From: Thalassobacillus devorans
Lineage (GTDB): Bacteria; Bacillota; Bacilli; Bacillales; Halobacillaceae
Length of the DNA stretch: 64,000 bases
Direction of reading: 5' to 3'
Assembly (NCBI RefSeq): GCF_011761345.1
Contig: NZ_JAASRY010000001.1
Coordinates: 1 to 64,000 of the forward strand
The notes beneath the pieces were generated by a model that was given only the letters and a program-made list of their open reading frames with translations, had not been told where the DNA came from and did not search any database. Below are positions 32,788 to 41,394 of the stretch, piece after piece (position 1 is the stretch's first letter; each line of letters opens with the position of its first letter). A program made the position numbers and the translations under genes.

Positions 32788-32943
32788 TTGTCTCTAATAA
32801 TAGGGCGGTTGTCTCAATTATTTTTAAAAGCTTCTCTCTTTTTCCAATTATTGTCTCTCTTATTTCCTGAATGATCTCTCATACCGTCTTCAATTTCTCT
32901 CATCCGTTAGTATTTGTCTCCTATCCATTTAGATTGTCTCTCA
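32788..32943. repeat. degenerate array with exact 21-bp period (TTGTCTC units), array 1
   Basis: TCTC cores stand at 32791, 32812, 32833, 32854, 32875, 32896, 32917 and 32937: seven steps, six of exactly 21 bp and the last of 20. Most units read TTGTCTC or a close variant; on the other strand each begins GAGA or GAGACA. The DNA between cores is variable. Stops occur in the frame set by the repeat, so it does not encode a heptapeptide repeat. It fills the gap between the terminator of the LdcB-like gene and the end of the convergent NAD(P)-binding gene. See also 49111-49215. Confidence 0.75.
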
Positions 32944-32961
32944 AAAACCCACCATTAATAT

Positions 32962-33582
32962 TCAATAGCAAATACCAATCCGTTGACGGACAAACTGGTT
33001 GTCGTGAAGTACCCGAAAGGCGAATCGGGCTGTATCGCCTACGGTTATTTTTGTACCATCTTCTGGCAGCAGGTCCGCTTCGTAGCGAACCTCACCCGTT
33101 GGCTCACCATCAGGCAGGTAAGTGGGACAGACATACGTCCATTCCAGACCGCTTGCTTTCCATATTTGATAGGCCTTCAAATGTTCCTCAGCAGCCGTGG
33201 TGGTTTTTCGTTTGCTTTCTGGTGTTTCAAACCGGTATTTCCCTGGTTGGTGGCGGCTGTCTAAAATGCCTGCGGTGCCTATGATCACTGCTTTCATGAC
33301 TCCGTGTTTTTTCATTGCTGCAACAATGTGAGGAGCAGAGGTAGAAAGTGTATTTGTTTTATCAGTGCCAAGGCCGACAAAGACGGCGTCACAGCCTGCA
33401 ATTGTTTTTTCTACTAAATGCTTATCGAAAATGTCTCCTTTGATTACTTCAGGTTCAGGTGTTTTTTGAGTGGTTTTTTCGGGAGTTCTTACGAGAGCCT
33501 TAACTTGCCAGCCTGCTTCTAAGGCAATTGTCGTCACATAAGATCCGACTCTCCCGGTAGCTCCGAATACAGCAATTTTCAT
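32962..33582 (-). CDS. NAD(P)-binding NmrA/SDR-like protein
   Basis: A 206-residue Rossmann-fold protein of the atypical (extended) SDR type. GATGRVGSYV at residues 8-17 is the G-x-x-G-x-x-G cofactor loop, ALVRTPEK follows strand 2 as in NADP-binding members, and TYVCPTYLPDGEPTG lies in the substrate lobe. The catalytic Tyr-x-x-x-Lys is not obvious, which suits NmrA-like redox sensors or epimerase-like enzymes. AGGAGG precedes the ATG. Function unknown. Confidence 0.85.
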   Translation of the reverse strand: MKIAVFGATGRVGSYVTTIALEAGWQVKALVRTPEKTTQKTPEPEVIKGDIFDKHLVEKTIAGCDAVFVGLGTDKTNTLSTSAPHIVAAMKKHGVMKAVIIGTAGILDSRHQPGKYRFETPESKRKTTTAAEEHLKAYQIWKASGLEWTYVCPTYLPDGEPTGEVRYEADLLPEDGTKITVGDTARFAFRVLHDNQFVRQRIGICY

Positions 33583-33682
33583 TCGCTTCCTCCTAAGAAA
33601 ATATTCAGAAAAAATTTTGCATCACAGCAGTACAATTTTGCTATGCTTAGTATAACAAGTCGTATTCAGATGGGGGAAGCAT

Positions 33683-34978
33683 ATGAAAAAGAAGCCGGTC
33701 TTTAGCTGGGTGTTTTATGATTTCGGTAACTCTGCTTTTGCCACAACCATGATGGCGGCCGTACTGCCTGTCTTTTATTATGATGTAGCAGCGGCAGGGC
33801 TGAAAGAGTCGCTTGCCGCCAGCTATTGGGGATATACCCAATCCATTGCCGTATTGATCGTTGCTGTACTTGCGCCTGTCCTTGGGGCTATCAGCGACTA
33901 CTCTGCCGCTAAAAAGAAGTTCCTCATGTTCTTTGCATTTATGGGGATGGTTGCCAGTATGCTGATGGCTTTTGTAGGGGAAGGGGATTATCTGCTGGCT
34001 TCTGTGCTGATGGTATTCGGCACGATTGGCTATTCAGGAGGCAATGTCTTCTATGATGCTTTCCTGCCGGAAGTGGCCGAGGAGGATACGATGGATAAAG
34101 TATCAGCCTGGGGTTTCGCTTTCGGTTATATTGGCGGAGGTGTGCTTCTCGCTATCAACCTGTTAATGATTATGCAGCCTGGGCTATTCGGCATCGCAGA
34201 TACATTGATGGCAACCAGACTCGCTTTTGTATCTGTTGGTATCTGGTGGCTGTTTTTTTCCATCCCCTTATTTAAAAATATTTTTGAAGAAAAGAAGGTC
34301 AAACCGAAGCGGACGAAATCTTTCGCGAAGATAGGCTTCCAGCGGGTCGGTACCACTTTCAAGGAAATCAGGCAATATAAGCAGCTGTTACTGTTCTTAG
34401 TGGCATTCTGGCTGTTCAATGATGGTATTTCTACTATCATCAAAATGGCGACGGTGTACGGCAGGGACATCGGTATAGGTAGTAACGACCTGATTCTTGC
34501 TCTGTTAATCACCCAGTTTGTCGGTATTCCTTTCACTTTCTTTTTTGGATGGATTGCAGGGAAAATAACTGCAAAAAATGCGCTGTCGCTCAGTTTAGTC
34601 GTATATATTATTATCGTCATCATTGGCTTTTTTATGACATCAGCACTTCACTTTTACCTTTTGGCCACCTGTGTCGGTATGGTGCAAGGCGGAGCTCAAT
34701 CATTAAGCCGGTCCATCTTTGGCCGTATGGTACCTGGTGATCGTCATGCCGAGTTCTTCGGCTTCTATGGGATTTCTTCCAAATTTGCTGCTATATTTGG
34801 ACCGTTCCTGTTCGCTTTAGTTGGTCAATTGACTGGTTCAAGCCGCCTGGGCATCCTGGCGCTTGTCGTCTTTTTTGTAGCAGGATTGATATTATTGCAG
34901 AAAGTTGATATCGAGCAAGGGGCAAAAGATGCAAAAGATCAGACAAAGTTACAGGATAAAGTGGAAATTCATACTTAA
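33683..34978 (+). CDS. MFS transporter, UMF1/Atg22-like
   Basis: A 431-residue membrane protein with about twelve helices. The opening WVFYDFGNSAFATTMMAAVLP and GGNVFYDAFLPEV, with YIGGG in the middle, are signatures of the UMF1 (Atg22-like) branch of the major facilitator superfamily. Yeast Atg22 releases amino acids from the vacuole, but bacterial members have no settled substrate. The ribosome site is GGGGGAA. It is a single gene, closed by a strong terminator shared with the next, convergent gene. Confidence 0.88.
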   Translation: MKKKPVFSWVFYDFGNSAFATTMMAAVLPVFYYDVAAAGLKESLAASYWGYTQSIAVLIVAVLAPVLGAISDYSAAKKKFLMFFAFMGMVASMLMAFVGEGDYLLASVLMVFGTIGYSGGNVFYDAFLPEVAEEDTMDKVSAWGFAFGYIGGGVLLAINLLMIMQPGLFGIADTLMATRLAFVSVGIWWLFFSIPLFKNIFEEKKVKPKRTKSFAKIGFQRVGTTFKEIRQYKQLLLFLVAFWLFNDGISTIIKMATVYGRDIGIGSNDLILALLITQFVGIPFTFFFGWIAGKITAKNALSLSLVVYIIIVIIGFFMTSALHFYLLATCVGMVQGGAQSLSRSIFGRMVPGDRHAEFFGFYGISSKFAAIFGPFLFALVGQLTGSSRLGILALVVFFVAGLILLQKVDIEQGAKDAKDQTKLQDKVEIHT

Positions 34979-34980
34979 AA

Positions 34981-35020
34981 AAAGCAAGTGGACGTTTGGA
35001 ACTGTCCACTTGCTTTTTTT
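34981..35020. terminator. bidirectional terminator
   Basis: AAAGCAAGTGGAC pairs with GTCCACTTGCTTT over a ten-base loop, with A- and T-runs on its flanks; it serves both converging genes. Confidence 0.9.
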
Positions 35021-35936
35021 ATACAATCGGTTCACTATACTGGTTTGTCAGTTTTCTATGCAGTGGTTCTCCAGTGTCATAAGATATATCTGCAAGCTTC
35101 TCTTTCAATAGCTCAAGGATTTCTGCCGCCCCGGTTCTCCAATACTCTGACAAAAGGGAGAGAATATCTTTCCCTTCTTCAAACGCATTAGTGTAAAGGG
35201 TGTCAAAAGAATCCTGTCTTGTTTCTCCAGTAGCCGGATGCCGCCATATTTGTTCCTTCGTATTGAGATAATCTTCCGTTTCCTCAACCGGCTGGTGAGA
35301 GAAGGAGGAAACGAGCGAACCGAGCAGCTTGTTTTTCCAGCCTGCCGGGTCATATAAGACGCGCATGGCAGTCTTCATATCATGATAAGATGCCTGGATA
35401 TAATCATTAGGAAGTTCAACTGTCAAATCGGGGAAATATTGCTCGATGGTGTTGTCTAGCAGATGGATCAATCCTTTATCCAGCTGTTTGCCCACATTGA
35501 TTTCTTTATGGACCGGATTGCACCATGTCTTCAAATTTCTCTCACGATCCAGGAGAAGGGTATCGATGATCACTTCCAGCTTCTGGTGCTTGTTCCCCTC
35601 ATACCCGGCACGATAATGTATGTAAGGATGGGTATTTCGGTCTAAGATATGGTGGGTGACATATCCGAAAATATAAGCCTGTACAGGGGCGGCAGCATTT
35701 TTCCCTTGATCAATAAGCTCCAGGAGAAAATCCCCGCAGTTTTCCGTATGGAGTCGCATACCGACTTCCTCGACTCCTTCACTTTTCAGAAATGGCCAGA
35801 ACCGATGATAGAAAAAAGGATCGGGTCCCTGGGATCCTAAATTGATAAATGGGGAAAGAACCTTGAAACGTTCCGTATTCTCAAGTGTATCCAACAAGGA
35901 TTGTGCGAAGTGAATATGTGTCCATATATTTGGCAT
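35019..35936 (-). CDS. zinc-dependent phospholipase C-like protein
   Basis: A 305-residue protein of the Zn-dependent phospholipase C / S1-P1-like helical fold. The start NIWTHIHFAQSLLDTL carries the first histidines; GSQGPDPFFYHRFWP, FGYVTHHILDRNTHPYIHY and KHQKLEVIIDTLL supply the Asp and His residues expected to hold the zinc cluster. It has no signal peptide, unlike secreted phospholipases, so it may be an intracellular enzyme of unknown substrate. TTTGGAGGG precedes the ATG. Confidence 0.82.
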   Translation of the reverse strand: MPNIWTHIHFAQSLLDTLENTERFKVLSPFINLGSQGPDPFFYHRFWPFLKSEGVEEVGMRLHTENCGDFLLELIDQGKNAAAPVQAYIFGYVTHHILDRNTHPYIHYRAGYEGNKHQKLEVIIDTLLLDRERNLKTWCNPVHKEINVGKQLDKGLIHLLDNTIEQYFPDLTVELPNDYIQASYHDMKTAMRVLYDPAGWKNKLLGSLVSSFSHQPVEETEDYLNTKEQIWRHPATGETRQDSFDTLYTNAFEEGKDILSLLSEYWRTGAAEILELLKEKLADISYDTGEPLHRKLTNQYSEPIV

Positions 35937-36029
35937 GGTCGACCCTCCAAACGATAATATGCTTTAAGTATACAGGAGAAAAACCGGTATTGTCGCCAAG
36001 TCTTTATGAAGTCAGCCTTTTTACATTAA

Positions 36030-36220
36030 TAAAAAAGAAGCCCTCCCACAGGGCTTCTTTCACCACTAATCCATTATTTAACCCATTGAAAAATCGAGCA
36101 AGAAAATCAGCTACTAAACGTGTTTCGGTAACCATCCCTCCTTCACGTTGTATGTAGTGCCTTCCTGCCTCCTTTCCGAGTTGATACTTATACTATACAT
36201 TTGTTTCTGAATAATGTAAA
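36030..36220 (-). ncRNA. putative small RNA (promoter to terminator, about 155 nt)
   Basis: On the minus strand, TTTACA (36220-36215), exactly 17 bases, TATAGT (36197-36192) and, about 150 bases on, a strong terminator (AAAGAAGCCCT with AGGGCTTCTTT at 36060-36034, then T-run). The T-run is only on the minus side. Inside are GGAAAGGAGG and GAAGGAGGG, but the only fair frame (ATG 36135, 43 codons to 36004) abuts its ribosome site and would run through the terminator. So an RNA with exposed Shine-Dalgarno-like G-rich stretches is more likely than a protein. The rest of the 490-base gap is AT-rich. Confidence 0.45.
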
Positions 36221-36286
36221 TAGTCGGAAAGTTGCTTATTCTCATAAAACCTTTTGTACTATATGATGCCGTAAGAAGATTTTTGT

Positions 36287-36292
36287 TATAAT
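36287..36292 (+). promoter_or_regulatory. possible -10 element for fumC
   Basis: A perfect TATAAT, 137 bases before the fumC start, without a clear -35. A 31-codon frame (36351-36446, beginning MAIPIQYLVASK, ribosome site AAAGGAAAAG) lies in the leader and overlaps the fumC start; whether it is translated is not known. Confidence 0.3.
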
Positions 36293-36428
36293 TGGACGTG
36301 TACTTTAATAAAGTTAAACTTTTTAAAGGATGAAAGGAAAAGAAATACTATGGCTATCCCCATCCAGTACTTGGTGGCAAGCAAAGTGTTTCTAAAGATT
36401 ATTTTCAAAAGGCGAGGGAGGATATTAC

Positions 36429-37820
36429 ATGGACTATCGTATTGAGAAAGACACATTAGGTGAAATGAAAGTACCAAAAGACAAATACTGGGCTGCCCAA
36501 ACCCAGCGCAGTAAAGAAAACTTCCCAATCGGAAAAGAAAAAATGCCCGTGGAAGTGGTTCATGGGTTTGCTGTTTTGAAAAAGAGCGCTGCACGCGCGA
36601 ATAGTGAATTAGGCCTATTGGAGCAGGAAAAAGCGGAAGCTATCGCTCATGCTGCCGATCGTATCACTGGAGGAGAATTGGTTGATCATTTTCCGTTAGT
36701 CGTTTGGCAGACCGGAAGTGGGACACAATCCAATATGAATGTCAACGAAGTCATTGCCTATGTGGGGAATGAATGGTTGAAAGAGCAGGGTTCGGAAACA
36801 AGATTGCATCCAAACGATGATGTTAACAAATCCCAGAGCTCTAATGATACTTATCCAACGGCCATGCATATTGCCGCTGTCTTGAAAGTAGAAGAATACG
36901 TATTGCCTTCTTTGAAACAATTGAAGAACACGTTAAAAGAAAAAATGGAAGCGTTTCAGGATATTGTTAAGATCGGTCGTACCCATTTACAGGATGCGAC
37001 ACCGTTGACGCTTGGCCAGGAAATCAGCGGCTGGCACCGTATGCTCGAGAAGACGGAAAGCATGCTGGAAGACAGCCTGCAGTATGTGAAAGAACTCGCT
37101 ATTGGTGGTACAGCAGTCGGGACAGGTCTAAATGCTCATCCTGATTTTGCCGAAACTGTAGTGAAGAAAATCAACGAGGAAACAGGGAAGACATTCATTT
37201 CCGCTCCTAACAAGTTCCATGCGTTGACTTCTCACGATGAACTCGTCCATGCCCATGGTGCTTTGAAAGCATTGGCTGCGGATGTTATGAAAATCGCCAA
37301 CGATGTCAGATGGTTGGCAAGTGGACCACGCTGTGGCATTGGTGAAATCACCATTCCTGCCAATGAACCAGGAAGCTCGATTATGCCAGGTAAAGTCAAT
37401 CCGACACAGAGTGAAGCAGTTACTATGGTGGCAGCTCAAGTGATGGGAAATGATGCAACGATCGGCTTTGCGGCGAGTCAAGGAAACTTCGAATTGAACG
37501 TATTCAAACCGGTAATCGCTTATAACTTCCTTCAATCTGCACAGCTGCTCGCTGACAGTATGGTGTCATTCGATGAACGTTGCGTCAGCGGATTGGAGCC
37601 TGATCACGGTAAGATCGAACAATATTTAAAAGATTCCTTGATGCTGGTAACCGCATTGAACCCGCACATTGGTTATGAAAATGCTGCTAAGATCGCGAAG
37701 ACTGCTTTTGAAAAAGACCAGACATTAAAGGAAACAGCAGTAGAATTAGGAATTCTATCTGAAGAAGAATTTGAAAAATATGTAGATCCAAAGGCCATGA
37801 CAAAACCGACTGCCAAGTAA
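36429..37820 (+). CDS. fumC: class II fumarate hydratase
   Basis: A 463-residue iron-free fumarase that interconverts fumarate and malate in the citric acid cycle. Length and start ([26 protein letters not shown]) are standard. Visible motifs are [44 protein letters not shown] (the catalytic His in THLQDA) and the superfamily signature [15 protein letters not shown] with the flexible serine loop. The ribosome site is GGGAGG. Aspartase is excluded by the fumarase-type residues in these loops. Confidence 0.96.
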   Translation: MDYRIEKDTLGEMKVPKDKYWAAQTQRSKENFPIGKEKMPVEVVHGFAVLKKSAARANSELGLLEQEKAEAIAHAADRITGGELVDHFPLVVWQTGSGTQSNMNVNEVIAYVGNEWLKEQGSETRLHPNDDVNKSQSSNDTYPTAMHIAAVLKVEEYVLPSLKQLKNTLKEKMEAFQDIVKIGRTHLQDATPLTLGQEISGWHRMLEKTESMLEDSLQYVKELAIGGTAVGTGLNAHPDFAETVVKKINEETGKTFISAPNKFHALTSHDELVHAHGALKALAADVMKIANDVRWLASGPRCGIGEITIPANEPGSSIMPGKVNPTQSEAVTMVAAQVMGNDATIGFAASQGNFELNVFKPVIAYNFLQSAQLLADSMVSFDERCVSGLEPDHGKIEQYLKDSLMLVTALNPHIGYENAAKIAKTAFEKDQTLKETAVELGILSEEEFEKYVDPKAMTKPTAK

Positions 37821-37854
37821 CTGGTTTTTGTACAAATTTACCAAAAAATTTTTG

Positions 37855-37883
37855 TGATACTTCCTGAATTGTGGGTCAAACTA
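37855..37883 (+). promoter_or_regulatory. possible SigG promoter of the SASP gene
   Basis: TGATAC (37855-37860), 16 bases, CAAACTA (37877-37883), which is one mismatch from the SigG -10 (CATACTA). Forespore control is expected for such a gene. Confidence 0.4.
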
Positions 37884-37907
37884 CAATTACACAGGAGGTG
37901 AGACAAA

Positions 37908-38111
37908 ATGGCTCAAAATAACTCTAACAACTTAGTAGTACCTGGTGTACAACAAGCTCTTGATCAAATGAAAATGGAAATTGCCCAAGAATTCGGAGTA
38001 CAACTTGGACCAGACACTACTTCTCGCGCTAACGGTTCTGTTGGTGGAGAAATCACTAAGCGTCTAGTTCAAATGGCTGAATCTCAATTCGGCGGTCAAC
38101 AACAACGATAA
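37908..38111 (+). CDS. small acid-soluble spore protein, alpha/beta type
   Basis: A 67-residue alpha/beta-type SASP, which coats and protects spore DNA and is broken down at germination. [25 protein letters not shown] contains the germination-protease site (near [11 protein letters not shown]), and [13 protein letters not shown] is the second conserved helix. AGGAGGTGA precedes the ATG. Which paralogue (SspA to SspD) it equals cannot be said. A terminator (GGAGAAGCG/CGCTTCTCC, 38125-38148) follows. Confidence 0.95.
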   Translation: MAQNNSNNLVVPGVQQALDQMKMEIAQEFGVQLGPDTTSRANGSVGGEITKRLVQMAESQFGGQQQR

Positions 38112-38124
38112 ACGAATGGTAAAC

Positions 38125-38158
38125 AGGAGAAGCGGCCTACGCTTCTCCTTCCTTTTAT
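38125..38158 (+). terminator. intrinsic terminator of SASP gene
   Basis: GGAGAAGCG pairs with CGCTTCTCC over a five-base loop, followed by a T-rich stretch. Confidence 0.8.
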
Positions 38159-38200
38159 TTAAAAGCTCCCTTTAATGGAAGACTCAGTTTCAAGATAGTT

Positions 38201-38372
38201 GGGTCCGTTACCGTAAGGGAAAAGGGATGGGCTGGGAAACGACTCGCTTTCCTGCGGGGGACCTGGCAAGCTTCCTCGGGCTAAAGCCCTGTGGGATCTC
38301 GCCTAGCCCCTTCTCCCGCGGGAGTCTCCCCGTTTCCCTGCCCATCCAACCATTGTTAAAGTAAACGGACCC
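38201..38372 (+). repeat. foldback repeat, family A, copy 1
   Basis: A 172-bp element bounded by GGGTCCGTT and its complement AACGGACCC. Further inside, GATGGGC and GGAAACG match CGTTTCC and GCCCATC, and CCTGCGGG matches CCCGCGGG, so nearly all of it can fold into one long stem. GC content is far above the surroundings. It is about 90 percent like copy 2 at 45168-45338 by eye. Short reading frames inside are chance. Confidence 0.85.
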
Positions 38373-38482
38373 TTCATAAAAGAAAGAGTGTACAGCTCAA
38401 ACCTTCATCTAAATGCATTTACAAAGGATGTATAGGCAAAAACATCTTCATTCTATAATCGTGGAGGAGGTTCCACAAGTGT

Positions 38483-38712
38483 GATTTCGAGAACTTCTTA
38501 TGGCAAGGGGAGTGGGGGAACGACGAGACTCCTCGAAAATGCTACGCATTTCCTTCGTGCGTGGGTTAATTCAGGACGATAATTCATAGTCCTGTGGGAT
38601 ACGCGTGTTAGATGAGAGCCCGCAGAGCGTCAGCTCGAGGAGGCTCATCACTCGCCCACGGAAAGCGAGTTGTTCCCCAACGACCCTTCCCCTCACACAA
38701 TATCTCGAAATC
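38483..38712 (+). repeat. foldback repeat, family B, copy 1 (with internal insertion)
   Basis: Bounded by GATTTCGAGA and TCTCGAAATC (perfect 10-bp inverted repeat). The middle, GAGACTCCT to GAGCGTCAGCTCGAGGAGGC, matches copy 2, but about 60 extra bases follow GAGACTCCT here; these include AGGAC/GTCCT and AATG/CATT mini-hairpins. It lies 110 bases after the family A copy, as at the other locus. Confidence 0.85.
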
Positions 38713-38845
38713 AAGTCTTCGACTTTTAGGCCCTTTTATGGAATAAGTATCTTATTAATAATAAAGAAACAGAGTTTTTTAGAATGTTGTTAAATGGGAA
38801 TGGAAGCGGGAAGAATTAAAGATTTTTATGATGAGAGGGATGGGT

Positions 38846-39097
38846 ATGGTCATTTGTCCGATTTGTAATGGGATAGAAGAGATCGAGGACCGCTGTCCAG
38901 ATTGTTCGAACCAAATGGTCGACCAAGGAAAAATTGTGGATTACTTAGACGATTACAGTCCGTATTTAGAAGTAATGATGACGAAGATGGTAGACGGAGA
39001 TCCAGATTCAGCTACCGTACAGCAGTGCATTCATGTCATTCAATGTGTGGAATGCGGGAAAATAATGACGAAAGAAATACAAGAAGCTTCCTATTAA
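38846..39097 (+). CDS. small zinc-ribbon-like protein
   Basis: An 83-residue protein with two CxxC pairs near the start (CPIC and CPDC, residues 4-7 and 18-21) and another Cys group at the end (CIHVIQCVECGK), so one or two zinc knuckles are likely. I start at ATG 38846, six bases after GAGAGGG, rather than at the ATGs upstream. It has no other recognised domain and its role is unknown. It follows the repeat locus and ends in a terminator shared with msmX. Confidence 0.7.
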   Translation: MVICPICNGIEEIEDRCPDCSNQMVDQGKIVDYLDDYSPYLEVMMTKMVDGDPDSATVQQCIHVIQCVECGKIMTKEIQEASY

Positions 39098-39099
39098 AA

Positions 39100-39138
39100 A
39101 GGATTGTCACCTTTTAACAGATGACAATCCTTTTTATA
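39100..39138. terminator. bidirectional terminator
   Basis: AGGATTGTCA pairs with TGACAATCCT over a twelve-base loop, followed by T-run; it lies between two convergent genes. Confidence 0.85.
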
Positions 39139-39144
39139 ATTTTA

Positions 39145-40242
39145 TTATTTGATGCGTTCTTCTGTTTCTGCATCGAAGAAGTGGGCTTTATTCATATCCA
39201 TCGCAAGTACAATGTCTTCGCCGCCTTTGATATCGGTACGGGAGTCGACACGAGCGATAAAATCCTGGTTGTTCACTTTCGAGTAAAGGTAGGATTCAGA
39301 ACCCATCAGTTCTGCTACTTCGATATGGGCAGTGATTTTGCTTTCCGGATTAGCGTCAATGAACAATGGCTCATCGTGAATATCTTCTGGACGTACGCCT
39401 AAGATTACTTCTTTATTCAAGTAATTTTGTGCACGTAACGGTTTCATCTTTCCTTCTGGAACTTTGATATTAACATCACCGACTTCAATGTAGCCTTCTT
39501 TTAGTGTGCCAGTCAGGAAGTTCATTGCTGGCGATCCAATGAAGCCGCCAACAAAAACATTGTTCGGTTTGTCATACACTTCTTTCGGGGCACCAACTTG
39601 CTGGATATAGCCATCCTTCATGACAACCAGACGTGTTGCCATTGTCATCGCTTCTGTCTGGTCATGTGTCACGTAAATGGTAGTTGTCTGCAGACGTTGG
39701 TGAAGCTTTTGGATTTCCGCACGCATCTGTACACGTAGCTTGGCATCGAGGTTGGATAATGGTTCATCCATCAAGAATACTTTCGCGTCACGAACAATAG
39801 CACGTCCCAAAGCGACACGCTGACGCTGACCACCCGAAAGCGCTTTAGGTTTACGGTCAAGCAATGCTTCGAGGCCAAGAATTTTGGCTGCTTCCTGGAC
39901 ACGGCGGTCGATTTCTTTTTTGTCCATTTTACGTAACTTCAGTCCGAATGCCATGTTATCGTACACGTTCATATGAGGATACAAGGCATAGTTCTGGAAA
40001 ACCATCGCAATATCCCTGTCTTTTGGCGCGACATCGTTCATACGCTTTTCATCAATGTAGAAATCACCACCCGTAATTTCTTCAAGACCTGCGATCATAC
40101 GAAGGGTTGTTGATTTCCCGCAGCCGGATGGTCCTACGAAAACAACGAATTCTTTATCCTTGATGTGCAAGTTGAAATCTTCAACCGCTTTGACGTTTTT
40201 GTCATAAACTTTATCAATATGTTCCAAATTAAGTACTGCCAT
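39145..40242 (-). CDS. msmX: multi-sugar ABC importer ATPase (MsmX/UgpC type)
   Basis: A 365-residue CUT1-type ATPase with Walker A GPSGCGKST (37-45), the Q-loop in MVFQNYALYPHM, signature LSGGQRQR, Walker B VFLMDEPLSNLDAKLR, and the C-terminal regulatory OB domain (VGGFIGSPAMNFL, LGVRPEDIH). In Bacillus one such ATPase powers several sugar importers whose operons lack their own, which explains its lone place. GGGGAGG precedes the ATG, and a near-perfect cre site lies about 23 bases upstream, so CcpA control is likely. Confidence 0.93.
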   Translation of the reverse strand: MAVLNLEHIDKVYDKNVKAVEDFNLHIKDKEFVVFVGPSGCGKSTTLRMIAGLEEITGGDFYIDEKRMNDVAPKDRDIAMVFQNYALYPHMNVYDNMAFGLKLRKMDKKEIDRRVQEAAKILGLEALLDRKPKALSGGQRQRVALGRAIVRDAKVFLMDEPLSNLDAKLRVQMRAEIQKLHQRLQTTTIYVTHDQTEAMTMATRLVVMKDGYIQQVGAPKEVYDKPNNVFVGGFIGSPAMNFLTGTLKEGYIEVGDVNIKVPEGKMKPLRAQNYLNKEVILGVRPEDIHDEPLFIDANPESKITAHIEVAELMGSESYLYSKVNNQDFIARVDSRTDIKGGEDIVLAMDMNKAHFFDAETEERIK

Positions 40243-40264
40243 ATTAAATTCCTCCCCGAGTTAA

Positions 40265-40279
40265 TGTAAGCGTTTTACA
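40265..40279 (-). promoter_or_regulatory. catabolite-responsive element (cre) upstream of msmX
   Basis: TGTAAGCGTTTTACA fits the CcpA consensus (TGWAANCGNTNNCA) and is almost palindromic. A promoter candidate lies just upstream on the minus strand (TTGTCG, then TACATA after about 16 bases), so CcpA would block early transcription. Confidence 0.75.
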
Positions 40280-40385
40280 AGCTATGTATATAGTCTATCT
40301 AAGTCGACAAAAACCGTAAATGGACAACATGCACAAAGATACACACACGCTTTGTGCACGTTGTACAGCAGAGGTGATTCGGTTG

Positions 40386-41303
40386 CTATTCTTTATCGGC
40401 AGCTTTCAGCTGTAGTAATGCCATGTAGGTCGGCAGGGCATCGTGAAATTGCCGGACATCGATTCCCGTCTTTTCAATAAACTTATCAATTCGGTATTGA
40501 AGGCTGTTTCGATGCATGTACAACTTTTTGGCAGTCATGGTAGCATTTGAATTACACTCCAGGAAGACTCTGACGGTTTCCAGCAGTTCAGGTTCGTCAA
40601 CGACTGCCTGCAGTGTTCCGGTTATGATTCTTTCTCCTTTTTTCCCAGGCATATGATTTAAATATAGGTAAGGTAAGACATCCAAAAAACTAGTGACGTC
40701 TTTATTCAGGTGTCGGTTAGCGGTTTGGAAGCAGTGTTTGCTCCAAGTGAAATGGGCAGGAGCGTCATCTATCTGGTAAATGTATTCACTGACATAAAAG
40801 GAAAGCCTCATATAAAAGTCACTCATCAATACGTCAATAATCGGTTCATAAGAGAGGTCTTCTTCCTGGTTTGCAACTACCATTTCTTCGATGATGAAAC
40901 CAGACTGGGCATTTTCCCAAATAATCGGCATTTCGGAAGAAAACAACCCCTGGATAGCTTCACGGAAAGTTTCCTGGTCCGTGTCACGCTCTGACAACTG
41001 AAAGAAGACGAATCGGAAACTCTCAGGTGGGTTATTTTTTTGTAAGCTGTCTATCTGGTTGTGATAAATCGCATCGAGCCATAGCTGCTCCCGCTCTGTG
41101 ATATAGGGAGTATCATAACGGTATGGTTTGAGGAATAGATCAAGCATGTGCATCTCCCTGTCAGTGAGATCACTTTTTTTAATTCCGACTATTTCATCGG
41201 TATTAGTCTGATACCACTTGTATTCTTTGACTTTCAGCGGCTGGTCGCTTGGAAGACAGACGAGAGAAGGGTATATCGCTTGCAGCTGATTCACAGTTAT
41301 CAT
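40386..41303 (-). CDS. PucR/CdaR-type transcriptional regulator
   Basis: A 305-residue protein whose C-terminus (about 240-300: FLECNSNATMTAKKLYMHRN, then SLQYRIDKFIEKTG) is the PucR/CdaR helix-turn-helix. The N-terminal 230 residues carry no recognised domain, but hold YDTPYITEREQLWLD, seen in firmicute members that replace the usual sensor. It lies upstream of msmX on the same strand with a 143-base gap and its own ribosome site (AAGGAAG), so it may govern sugar uptake or itself. Direct evidence is lacking. Confidence 0.85.
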   Translation of the reverse strand: MITVNQLQAIYPSLVCLPSDQPLKVKEYKWYQTNTDEIVGIKKSDLTDREMHMLDLFLKPYRYDTPYITEREQLWLDAIYHNQIDSLQKNNPPESFRFVFFQLSERDTDQETFREAIQGLFSSEMPIIWENAQSGFIIEEMVVANQEEDLSYEPIIDVLMSDFYMRLSFYVSEYIYQIDDAPAHFTWSKHCFQTANRHLNKDVTSFLDVLPYLYLNHMPGKKGERIITGTLQAVVDEPELLETVRVFLECNSNATMTAKKLYMHRNSLQYRIDKFIEKTGIDVRQFHDALPTYMALLQLKAADKE

Positions 41304-41394
41304 TTGTATCTTCCTTTTTTATAGGTTATTCTTTATTATATCAATAGGAATACTTATACCAAGCAAAAGGGTTTATTTTTTCCGGAAAAATAAT

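Noticed and set aside
32788-32943. CRISPR-like regular spacing
   Set aside because: Repeats are only 4-7 conserved bases, period is 21 bp, spacers are degenerate copies, and no cas gene is near.
38605-38793. 62-codon frame within repeat B copy 1
   Set aside because: It runs across repeat DNA and beyond, with no ribosome site and no match in the other copy.
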